Shown here: positions 1-7,060 of the stretch, in pieces
How the letters are laid out: every line of letters starts with the position of its first letter
Position numbering within the stretch: position 1 is the stretch's first letter
NCBI GenBank assembly: GCA_946886185.1
Contig: CAMPIC010000141.1
Location: 1 to 7,060 of the forward strand
Source of the DNA: an uncultured bacterium
Lineage (GTDB): Bacteria; Eisenbacteria; RBG-16-71-46; CAIMUX01
Direction of reading: 5' to 3'
Length of the DNA: 7,060 nucleotides
The notes under the pieces: model-generated
Seen by the model: only the letters and a program-made list of their open reading frames with translations
The model's database searches: none
What the model was told of the DNA's origin: nothing
Translations under genes and position numbers: made by a program

Positions 1-771
1 TTCGGCGCCGCCCACCGGGCGCACTCCTCCACCGCCGGCGTGGCGCAGGTGGTGCGGGAGCGCGGGGGGCTCGCCGTGGCCGGCCTCCTCCTCCAGCGGG
101 AGCTCGACTACCTGGGCGGCGCGCTGGACGATCCGCGGCGCCCCTTCGTGGCGATCCTCGGAGGCGCGAAAATCTCGGGAAAGATCGACGTGATCCACAA
201 TCTCCTCCCGAGAGTCGATCGCCTTCTCCTCGGTGGCGCCATGACCTACACCTTTCTGCGGGCCAAAGGGCTCTCAACCGGTCGGTCCCTGGTGGAGGAA
301 GACAAGATCGAGCTCGCGAAAGGCCTGCTCGCCGAATCGCGCGCCGACCGGATCGAGCTTCCCTCCGACACGCGCGTCTCCCGCTCCACCGATGGGTCGG
401 ATCCCGGGTCGATCCGCGCGATCGATGCGATCGTCGCCGAGGAGATCGGCGTCGACATCGGTCCCGAAACGATCCGGCGCTATCGCGAGGAGATCCTGCG
501 CGCGCGCACCGTGGTCTGGAACGGTCCGATGGGGATTTTCGAAACGAAGCCGTTCGCCGAGGGAACGTTCGCGATTGCCCGGGCCATGGCGGAGGCGACC
601 GCGCGAGGGGCGATCACGGTGGTCGGAGGCGGCGACTCCGCCGCGGCCGTAGCGGATGCCGGCGTCTCCGAGCAGATCCGCCACATCTCCACCGGAGGCG
701 GCGCATCGCTCGAGTTCCTCGAAGGAAAGGAGCTGCCGGGCGTCGCCGCGCTGGATCGGATCTCGGACTGA
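1..771 (+). CDS. pgk: Phosphoglycerate kinase, C-terminal part (5' end outside window)
   Basis: Cytosolic glycolytic enzyme that transfers phosphate from 1,3-bisphosphoglycerate to ADP, giving 3-phosphoglycerate and ATP. The open frame runs from base 1 to a TGA at 769-771, giving 256 residues. Family members are about 390-400 residues, so roughly the first 140 are missing, and the GTG at 40 is an internal valine, not a start. Visible motifs, numbered in the fragment: FGAAHRAHSST (1-11), the substrate-side loop usually seen as FGTAHRAHAST; GGAKISGK (54-61), usually GGAKVSDK; WNGPMGIFE (173-181); the nucleotide-binding glycine loop GGGDSAAA (209-216); and ISTGGGASLEFLEGKELPG near the C-terminus. 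The stop overlaps the ATG of tpiA by one base (TGATG), implying translational coupling. Identity is certain. The D-to-G change in the AKxSxK segment is a mild variant. Confidence 0.97.
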   Translation, partial: FGAAHRAHSSTAGVAQVVRERGGLAVAGLLLQRELDYLGGALDDPRRPFVAILGGAKISGKIDVIHNLLPRVDRLLLGGAMTYTFLRAKGLSTGRSLVEEDKIELAKGLLAESRADRIELPSDTRVSRSTDGSDPGSIRAIDAIVAEEIGVDIGPETIRRYREEILRARTVVWNGPMGIFETKPFAEGTFAIARAMAEATARGAITVVGGGDSAAAVADAGVSEQIRHISTGGGASLEFLEGKELPGVAALDRISD

Positions 772-1517
772 TGCCGATCGTCGCGGGCAACTGGAAGATG
801 CACAAGACGCGCCGCGAAGCGGCCGCGCTCGTGGCCGAGCTTCGCGACGCGCTCGGTGAACTTCCTGCATCCACGCGGCTGCGCGTCTATCCACCGTTCA
901 CCGCGCTCGCCACCGCGGTGGAAGCGGCGGGTGGACGGATCGAAGTCGGCGCGCAGAATCTCCATCCCGAGCCCGCCGGCGCGTATACCGGAGAGATCTC
1001 CGCGCGCATGATCCTCGAAGCGGGCGCCACGCACGTGCTCGTGGGCCACTCGGAGCGGCGCTCGCACTTTGCGGAAGGCGACGATCTCATCGCACGCAAG
1101 CTGCGAACCGCGCTCGCTTCGGGAATGCACGTCCTCTACTGCGTGGGGGAGCAGCTGCCCGATCGCGAAGGCGGGCGGACCGAGGACGTCCTGGCCGGGC
1201 AGGTCGAAGCGGGAATGCGGGACCTCGCGGTCGATGAGCTTGCGCGCCTCGAGATCGCATACGAGCCGGTCTGGGCGATCGGCACGGGGCGCGCCGCGGA
1301 ACTGTCACAGGTGATCGAGACTCACGCGTTCCTCCGCAGCCTCCTCGCCGCGCGATGGGACGGAGGGGAGCGCATCCCGATCCTGTATGGAGGAAGCGTG
1401 GAGCCGGAAAATGCGGCGCCGCTCCTTCGCGCGCCCGAGGTCGCCGGCGTGCTGGTGGGCGGAGCGAGCCTCGAAGCCCGGAGCTTCCTCGCGATTGCCG
1501 GCGCGTCGCACGGTTGA
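771..1517 (+). CDS. tpiA: Triosephosphate isomerase
   Basis: Cytosolic glycolytic/gluconeogenic enzyme interconverting dihydroxyacetone phosphate and glyceraldehyde 3-phosphate. The product is 248 residues, normal for a TIM-barrel isomerase monomer, and looks complete. Catalytic residues are present: N7 and K9 in GNWKMHK, the electrophilic H93 in VGHSERR, and the base E165 in AYEPVWAIGTG. Loop 6 reads AIGTGRAA instead of the commoner AIGTGKTA, a tolerated change. The phosphate-binding loops YGGSV (206-210) and LVGGASL (228-234) are also intact. The ATG at 771 is chosen because residue 1 leads directly into the conserved N-terminal strand and because the TGATG overlap with pgk suits coupled translation. 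The last codons and the stop fall inside the first unit of the 32-bp tandem repeat, so the extreme C-terminus (about HG) may have been shaped by the array. Confidence 0.98.
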   Translation: MPIVAGNWKMHKTRREAAALVAELRDALGELPASTRLRVYPPFTALATAVEAAGGRIEVGAQNLHPEPAGAYTGEISARMILEAGATHVLVGHSERRSHFAEGDDLIARKLRTALASGMHVLYCVGEQLPDREGGRTEDVLAGQVEAGMRDLAVDELARLEIAYEPVWAIGTGRAAELSQVIETHAFLRSLLAARWDGGERIPILYGGSVEPENAAPLLRAPEVAGVLVGGASLEARSFLAIAGASHG

Positions 1518-1737
1518 GTCCCTGCCTCCCCGGCGCATCGACGGGTTGCGTCCCTGCCTCGCGGGCGTATCGAAGGGTTGCGTCCCTGCCTCGCGGGCGC
1601 ATCGACGGGTTGCGTCCCTGCCTCGCGGGCGCATCGACGGGTTGCGTCCCTGCGTCGCGGGCGTATCGAAGGGTTGCGTCCCTGCGTCGCGGGCGCATCG
1701 AAGGATTGCGTCCCTGCGTCCCCGGCGCTCCGAACGG
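1513..1737. repeat. 32-bp tandem repeat array, seven units
   Basis: Seven head-to-tail units with no spacers: 1513-1544, 1545-1576, 1577-1608, 1609-1640, 1641-1672, 1673-1704 and 1705-1737 (the last has one extra base). The unit begins GTTGCGTCCCTG and ends with a GCATCGACGG or GTATCGAAGG variant. Units 3 and 4 are identical and the others differ at a few sites. Units 1-4 carry TGCCTC where units 5-7 carry TGCGTC. The two outermost units (1 and 7) share CCCCGG where the inner five have CGCGGG. Unit 1 has GTTGAG instead of GTTGCG, and that TGA is the tpiA stop. Because 32 is not a multiple of three and the unit has few stops, long periodic open frames cross the array on both strands; these look like artefacts of composition. 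Contiguous repetition without spacers rules out CRISPR. The function is unknown: a minisatellite or a species-specific intergenic element are both possible. Confidence 0.95.
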
Positions 1738-1750
1738 TCTAGTTAAGCCC

Positions 1751-1780
1751 TTGACCCCTGCGGCCGCGGAGCGTTACGTT
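1751..1780 (+). promoter_or_regulatory. Possible sigma-70-type promoter for secG
   Basis: TTGACC at 1751-1756 is a five-of-six match to the -35 consensus. TACGTT at 1775-1780, 18 bases on, is only a three-of-six match to the -10 consensus. The start of transcription would fall near 1787, leaving a leader of about 44 bases before secG. Its place directly after the repeat array, in the only non-repetitive part of the tpiA-secG gap, makes it reasonable. The -10 is weak and transcription from pgk-tpiA could also reach secG. Confidence 0.4.
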
Positions 1781-1830
1781 CCCCCCTTGCGCGCCCCGAG
1801 GATCCGTTCGGGACAGAGGAGCTCTTTCGA

Positions 1831-2211
1831 ATGTATTCGCTGTTCATCGTGCTGCATGTGTTCATCTCGATCCTCCTGATCCTCGTCGTGCTCATGCAGT
1901 CCGGCAAGGGCGGGGGAGTCGCGGGCGCGTTCGGCGGCGGCGGCAACCAGACCGTGTTCGGCGGCCGCGGAGCGACCGATTTCCTCGGCAAGGCGACCTG
2001 GGGGCTGGGCGCAGTGTTCATGTTCACCAGCCTGCTTCTCGGAATCCTTTCCTCGAGCCGTTCGGAACCTGCGAGCGTGATCGAAAAAACCGATGCACCT
2101 CCGGTCTCGACGGCCCCGGCGGTCCCGAGCCAGCAGATGCCGGCGACTCCTCCGGCGGAAACCGAGTCGTCCCAGCCGGCCGAAGAGGCGACGCCTCCGG
2201 GCGGCAACTGA
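1831..2211 (+). CDS. secG: Protein translocase subunit SecG
   Basis: Small inner-membrane subunit of the SecYEG channel, which assists SecA-driven export of unfolded proteins. The 126-residue product has two hydrophobic helices (about 3-22 and 55-74). Between them is the family's conserved cytoplasmic loop, LMQSGKGGGVAGAFGGGG at 21-38, followed by NQTVFGGRGATDFLGKATW. After helix 2 comes a tail of about 50 residues rich in Pro, Ala, Ser, Thr and Glu, probably disordered; such tails vary widely among SecG proteins. The ATG is supported by AGAGGAG at 1815-1821, nine bases upstream. The gene follows pgk-tpiA after the repeat array and precedes a tRNA-Leu gene by 36 bases, so the two may share a transcript. 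Placement after glycolytic genes is a common bacterial arrangement. Confidence 0.96.
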   Translation: MYSLFIVLHVFISILLILVVLMQSGKGGGVAGAFGGGGNQTVFGGRGATDFLGKATWGLGAVFMFTSLLLGILSSSRSEPASVIEKTDAPPVSTAPAVPSQQMPATPPAETESSQPAEEATPPGGN

Positions 2212-2247
2212 GCTTGGATCGATTTTCGCGAGAGCGATGATGCGCGT

Positions 2248-2332
2248 GCCGAGGTGGTGGAATTGGTAGACACGCACGCTTGAGGGGCGTGTGGGGAAAC
2301 TCGTGCGGGTTCGAGTCCCGCCCTCGGCACCA
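2248..2332 (+). tRNA. tRNA-Leu, anticodon GAG, CCA encoded
   Basis: A complete cloverleaf can be folded by eye. The acceptor stem is GCCGAGG (2248-2254) with CCTCGGC (2322-2328), followed by discriminator A and an encoded CCA (2330-2332). The D arm is 2257-2273 with the AATTGGTAGA loop. The anticodon stem CACGC/GCGTG encloses the loop TTGAGGG, placing anticodon GAG at 2282-2284, which reads CUC and CUU leucine codons. The long class II variable arm (2292-2304) can form a three-pair stem, one pair G-U, closed by a GAAA loop. The T arm is GCGGG-TTCGAGT-CCCGC. A long variable arm together with a GAG anticodon and A73 identifies leucine. It lies 36 bases after secG with no clear promoter of its own, so co-transcription and processing are likely, as for E. 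coli secG-leuU. Confidence 0.97.
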
Positions 2333-2547
2333 CTTCTTCCTCTCCGAGCGGTCCCGCGGTCTCGGCGCGCCAGCCAGACCGCAGATCAGTGACTCGTTCG
2401 GGCTCGGGGCGCCACGTCCCGGACCTCTCTTCCTCGAAACCTGCTCCACGCGAGCGCGCGATTCCCGGACCGGCGATGCCTGCGCGTCTCATTCACCATG
2501 CTCATCCCCCGGATCAATCGAATTCATGGGCGCCAGGCCCGATCGAG

Positions 2548-2556
2548 TGGTACAAC
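2548..2556 (+). promoter_or_regulatory. Possible extended -10 promoter for the sdh operon
   Basis: TGGTACAAC contains the TG-N extended element followed by TACAAC, a four-of-six match to the -10 consensus. Nothing resembling a -35 is present 16-18 bases upstream, which an extended -10 promoter may tolerate. Transcription would begin near 2563, inside the inverted repeat before sdhC. The rest of the 2333-2547 gap, after the tRNA, holds no gene, no clear terminator with a T tract, and no other motif that I can defend. Confidence 0.3.
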
Positions 2557-2558
2557 CT

Positions 2559-2583
2559 TTCGGGACTCGAATCAGAGTCCGAA
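2559..2583 (+). promoter_or_regulatory. Imperfect inverted repeat in the sdh leader
   Basis: TTCGGGACTC (2559-2568) and GAGTCCGAA (2575-2583) are reverse complements apart from one extra G in the left arm. They are separated by the six bases GAATCA. As RNA this would be a nine-pair stem with a single bulge, ending five bases before the Shine-Dalgarno sequence of sdhC. As DNA it could be an operator overlapping the proposed transcription start. No T tract follows, so it is not a normal intrinsic terminator. The role is unknown. Confidence 0.5.
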
Positions 2584-2587
2584 CCTC

Positions 2588-2594
2588 AAGGGAG
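2588..2594 (+). promoter_or_regulatory. Ribosome binding site of sdhC
   Basis: AAGGGAG lies eight bases before the ATG at 2603. This decides the start of sdhC: the frame is open back to an ATG at 2498, but that longer version would add 35 polar residues without family counterparts and would run through the leader inverted repeat. Confidence 0.75.
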
Positions 2595-2602
2595 AGATCG
2601 CG

Positions 2603-3280
2603 ATGAGCTGGGTCACGGCGTTCTACGGGAGCTCGATCGGGAAAAAGGTCCTGGTAGCCGGGACCGGCCTGGTGATGATCGGCTACCTGATCGCCCACAT
2701 GCTGGGAAATCTGCAAGTGTTCGCGGGTCGCGGGCCGACGGTGGAGGCGACCAAGCTCAACGAATACGCGCGGCTCCTGCGCGTCGAGATGGGACTGCTC
2801 TGGACGGTGCGCATCGTCCTCCTGGCCGCGCTCGTCCTGCACGTCGTCACCACCATCAAGCTCTCCGCGGAGAATCGAGCCGCGCGTCCGGAGCGTTACG
2901 CTCTCCGGCGCTTCCGATCCGCGTCCGTCTTTTCCAGAACGATGCTGTGGGGAGGGATCGCGCTCTTCGCCTACGTGATCTATCACGTCCTCCATCTCAC
3001 TCTGGGGGCCGCGCATCCCGATCTCTTCACCCACGGGGACGTGTACGGCAACGTGATCCGGAGCTTTCAGCAGCCGGCGATCGTGCTCGTGTATCTGATC
3101 GCGACCGTCGCCCTCTACTTCCATCTCCATCACGGAGCCGCGAGCGTCGTGGACACGCTCGGGGTGAGCCACCCGCGCCATCGCGATGGCTTGTGCAGAG
3201 GGGCGCGCGTCCTCGCGGTTGTCATCTGCCTCGGGTTCGCCGCGGTTCCGCTGGGAGTTCTCCTGCGAGTCGTCCAATGA
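2603..3280 (+). CDS. sdhC: Succinate dehydrogenase cytochrome b subunit (b558 family)
   Basis: Membrane anchor of succinate:quinone oxidoreductase; it binds haem b and quinone and docks the SdhAB head. The 225-residue product has five hydrophobic segments at about 15-38, 64-86, 113-135, 156-178 and 200-221. One or more histidines sit in each of the first four: H32 (YLIAHMLGN), H80 (LVLHVVT), H128/H131 (YHVLHLTLG) and H174/H176/H177 (FHLHHG). This is the pattern expected for two haems b in the single-subunit type B anchor of Bacillus, Wolinella and Bacteroidetes; no separate SdhD is needed and none is seen. The last segment has no acidic residue. The start at 2603 follows a good ribosome binding site and gives the normal [16 protein letters not shown]-terminus. 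sdhA begins 19 bases after the stop. Enzyme direction (succinate oxidation or fumarate reduction) is not decided by sequence; succinate dehydrogenase is the default name. Confidence 0.93.
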   Translation: MSWVTAFYGSSIGKKVLVAGTGLVMIGYLIAHMLGNLQVFAGRGPTVEATKLNEYARLLRVEMGLLWTVRIVLLAALVLHVVTTIKLSAENRAARPERYALRRFRSASVFSRTMLWGGIALFAYVIYHVLHLTLGAAHPDLFTHGDVYGNVIRSFQQPAIVLVYLIATVALYFHLHHGAASVVDTLGVSHPRHRDGLCRGARVLAVVICLGFAAVPLGVLLRVVQ

Positions 3281-3284
3281 GAGC

Positions 3285-3290
3285 GAGAGG
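3285..3290 (+). promoter_or_regulatory. Ribosome binding site of sdhA
   Basis: GAGAGG ends nine bases before the ATG at 3300. It supports 3300 as the sdhA start over the in-frame ATG at 3186, which lies within sdhC and would add 38 residues that are merely sdhC read in another frame. Confidence 0.65.
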
Positions 3291-3299
3291 ACAGGGCGC

Positions 3300-5206
<1,907 letters not shown>

Positions 5207-5210
<4 letters not shown>

Positions 5211-5977
5211 GGGTCACCCTCAAGGTCTGGCGCCAGGCCGACAGGAAGACGCGGGGCGCATTCCAGACTCACACGCTCGATTCCGTGAGCCCGGACAGCT
5301 CGTTCCTCGAAATGATGGACCAGCTGAACGAGAGGCTGGAGGCGGCGGGGCAAGAGCCGATCGCGTTCGATCACGATTGCCGCGAAGGCATCTGCGGCGC
5401 CTGCTCCATGACGATCAACGGAATCCCTCACGGGCCCTTGCGCGCCACCACCGCCTGCCAGCTCCACATGCGCCATTTTCGCGACGGTGAGACGATCACG
5501 GTCGAGCCGTTCCGGGCCCAGGCATTTCCGGTCCTGCGCGATCTGGTCGTGGATCGATCCTCGCTCGATCGGATCATCGCCGCGGGCGGCTACATCGGGG
5601 TCAACACCGGCAGCGCTCCCGAGGCGAACCTCATGCCGGTCGCGAAGGACGTGGCCGATTCTGCGTTCGACTCCGCCGCCTGCATCGGCTGCGGGGCCTG
5701 CGCCGCCGCCTGCCCCAACGCCAGCGCGATGCTCTTCGTGGGCGCCAAAGTCTCGCACCTCGCGCTCCTTCCGCAGGGGCAGGCGGAAGCGAGGACGCGC
5801 GTGCTCGAGATGGTGAGGCAGATGGACGACGAAGGGTTCGGCAACTGCTCCAACCACGCCGAGTGCGAGGCGGTCTGCCCGAAAGAGATTCGCATGACCA
5901 GCATCGCCCGCCTCAACGCCGAGTTCCGCCGCGCCGCGCGTTCCACGCTCCTCCCGAGGTGGGGCAAGCAGCGCTGA
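5207..5977 (+). CDS. sdhB: Succinate dehydrogenase iron-sulfur subunit
   Basis: Electron-transfer subunit of complex II, carrying electrons from SdhA flavin to quinone and haem in SdhC through three Fe-S clusters. The product is 256 residues, normal for the type B family. The N-terminal ferredoxin-like domain has the 2Fe-2S ligands C58, C63, C66 and C84 (CREGICGAC, then TTAC). The C-terminal domain has [12 protein letters not shown] (C159, C162, C165, C169) and the later cysteines C214, C220 and C224 ([12 protein letters not shown]). By homology, C159/C162/C165/C224 hold the 4Fe-4S cluster and C169/C214/C220 hold the 3Fe-4S cluster. All ligands are present. The ATG overlaps the sdhA stop by four bases, and AGAGGAG at 5194-5200 sits six bases upstream, so translation is both coupled and independently primed. 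No further sdh gene follows. Confidence 0.97.
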
Positions 5978-6136
5978 ACAGCGATCCCGCTGCCGCCCGA
6001 CGCCCAGACCGCCCGACCCTGCTCGCGCCGCTCCGCCAGCGACCGGACTGCTCTGACGAAAAACCGCGCGGCTGCCCCGCGATCGTCCGGCATCGCATAG
6101 ACTGTTGCGGATGGACAGGATGGAAAGTGCCGGGCG

Positions 6137-7060
6137 ATGACGCCCTGCGATAGACAGACGCCCTGGATCTTCGCGATCCGCACCCGTCTGTTCGTCGCGC
6201 TCGCGCTCCTGGCGGCGCTTCTCACGCTCTCTCTTTCCACCTGGATCGAACGCGAAGCACGCAAGCAACTGGAGGAAGAGCTCACGGCCAAGCTGCACGC
6301 GGTGGGCGGCGCCGCCGTGGTCCTGCTCAAGCCGGATCTCGTGCCCGCTTTCCTGCGCTTCACACCTGCGCTGCGCGAGTTCGCCACCTATCAGGACGCG
6401 CGGCGCAGCCTCCTCATGCTCCGCGACCTAACGGGAGTGCGACGCATCTTTCTCGCCGACCTGGAGGGGCACTCGTTCGTCGACACCGATTCGACCGCGA
6501 GCATCGGCACCGCTTTGCCGACCCTGCGCTTCCATCGCTCCGTGTTCGACCGGGTCGCGGCCGGGGAAGCGAGCGCGGTGCCGCTTTTCACCGACGTGGA
6601 CGGCCAGATCAAGAAGACCGGCTACGTGCCGGTCCGCTCGCGCAACGGCGAGATCACCGGAGTGGTCGGCGTGGAGGCGGACGCGAAGTTCCTGGGAGCG
6701 GCCCGCCTGCTGCGCGCGCGCATTCTCGGAGTGGGCGCGGCCGGGCTCCTCTTCGCGGTCCTCCTGTCCGCGCTCCTGGCGCGCGGCCTCACCGGACCTC
6801 TCGAACGCCTGGTGGGCTGGGCGCGCCGGCTCGGTTCCGGCGATCTTTCCCATCCGGTGCCGCTCGGAGGGCGCGACGAAATCGGCGTGCTGGGCCGGAC
6901 GCTCGAGCAGATGCGCGTCCATCTCGAAAGCCAGGATCGCGAGCTGCGCGCCATGGTCGCGGGAGTGGCGCACGAGATCCGCAATCCGCTCGCGGGGATC
7001 CGGCTCTACGCCGATCTGCTCGCGAGCGACGCCGCGCTCGCCGACAACCAACGCGTGCGG
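6137..7060 (+). CDS. Membrane sensor histidine kinase, N-terminal part (3' end outside window)
   Basis: The open frame runs from ATG 6137 to the window edge, 308 codons, and continues. Order of parts: a short cytoplasmic start; a first membrane helix at about 15-36; an extracytoplasmic region of about 160 residues (37-195); a second helix at about 196-216; a HAMP linker from about 217 to 269 (LTGPLERLVGWARRL...GRDEIGVLGRTLEQM); and the start of HisKA with VAHEIRNPLAGIRLYADLL, where H279 is the expected phosphorylation site. The sensor end, GYVPVRSRNGEITGVVGVEAD (162-182), resembles Cache-type domains; that is a motif impression only. The ATP-binding domain is not in the window. An in-frame TAG at 6098 limits the start, and 6137 is the first in-frame ATG after it; GGAAAG at 6122-6127 is a weak ribosome site. 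It lies 159 bases after sdhB. The signal and partner regulator are unknown. Confidence 0.9.
   Translation, partial: MTPCDRQTPWIFAIRTRLFVALALLAALLTLSLSTWIEREARKQLEEELTAKLHAVGGAAVVLLKPDLVPAFLRFTPALREFATYQDARRSLLMLRDLTGVRRIFLADLEGHSFVDTDSTASIGTALPTLRFHRSVFDRVAAGEASAVPLFTDVDGQIKKTGYVPVRSRNGEITGVVGVEADAKFLGAARLLRARILGVGAAGLLFAVLLSALLARGLTGPLERLVGWARRLGSGDLSHPVPLGGRDEIGVLGRTLEQMRVHLESQDRELRAMVAGVAHEIRNPLAGIRLYADLLASDAALADNQRVR

Noticed and set aside
1513..1737. CRISPR array
   Set aside because: The units are directly contiguous with no unique spacers and there are no cas genes in the window.
1355..1879. Long open frames crossing the repeat array on both strands, encoding periodic Arg/Ala/Gly-rich peptides
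   Set aside because: They arise because the 32-bp unit has few stops and cycles through frames. They overlap tpiA and secG, have no family motifs and no proper start context, so I do not call them genes.
2214..2241. Promoter for the tRNA gene (TTGGAT and GATGAT, 16-base spacing)
   Set aside because: Transcription would start at about the first base of the mature tRNA, leaving no leader for processing, and both boxes are weak.
2498..2602. Longer sdhC start at ATG 2498
   Set aside because: It adds 35 polar residues with no counterpart in the family and ignores the clear ribosome site at 2588-2594 before ATG 2603.
5979..5992. Terminator after sdhB (CAGCG-ATCC-CGCTG hairpin)
   Set aside because: It is a perfect but only five-pair stem with no T tract after it, so it is not enough to call a terminator.
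6059..6081. Intrinsic-terminator-like element on the minus strand (CGCGG/CCGCG stem, then five T)
   Set aside because: The stem is only five pairs, three bases separate it from the T run, and there is no minus-strand gene for it to end.

Overview
The window is GC-rich chromosomal DNA from a bacterium. All recognisable genes lie on the + strand and are ordinary housekeeping or respiratory genes. The host cannot be named from sequence alone. The succinate dehydrogenase is the three-subunit, single-membrane-subunit kind (sdhC-sdhA-sdhB, b558-type SdhC), with a flavoprotein very like those of Bacteroidetes/FCB-group and deltaproteobacterial lineages. With strong G/C third-position bias, this suggests an uncultured high-GC lineage near the FCB group or the former Deltaproteobacteria. 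That placement is inference.

Left part (1-2332): the 3' two-thirds of pgk runs in from the left edge. It overlaps tpiA by one base, so two glycolytic genes are translationally coupled. The tpiA stop codon sits inside the first unit of a 32-bp tandem repeat (seven units, 1513-1737) that fills most of the gap to secG. A plausible sigma-70-type promoter and a good ribosome binding site precede secG, which encodes the small SecYEG subunit. A complete tRNA-Leu(GAG) gene with encoded CCA follows 36 bases later. The same secG/tRNA-Leu(GAG) adjacency is known in E. coli (secG-leuU).

Middle part (2333-5977): a 270-base leader carries a possible extended -10 promoter and an imperfect inverted repeat just before the ribosome binding site of sdhC. 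The operon sdhC-sdhA-sdhB follows with tight spacing (19-base gap, then 4-base ATGA overlap). SdhC has five predicted membrane helices and four helix-borne histidines suited to two haems b. SdhA has the flavin-linking histidine and all expected catalytic residues. SdhB has the complete set of cysteines for its three iron-sulfur clusters. Together they form a membrane-bound succinate:quinone oxidoreductase joining the TCA cycle to the quinone pool; the direction in vivo cannot be read from sequence.

Right part (5978-7060): a 159-base gap with no convincing terminator precedes a membrane sensor histidine kinase (TM, extracytoplasmic sensor, TM, HAMP, HisKA), cut by the window end just after its phosphorylated histidine. 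Its signal and partner regulator lie outside what can be seen.

I found no undescribed multi-gene system. The features most worth a second look are the 32-bp repeat array that swallows the tpiA stop codon, the inverted repeat in the sdh leader, and the kinase beside the sdh operon.
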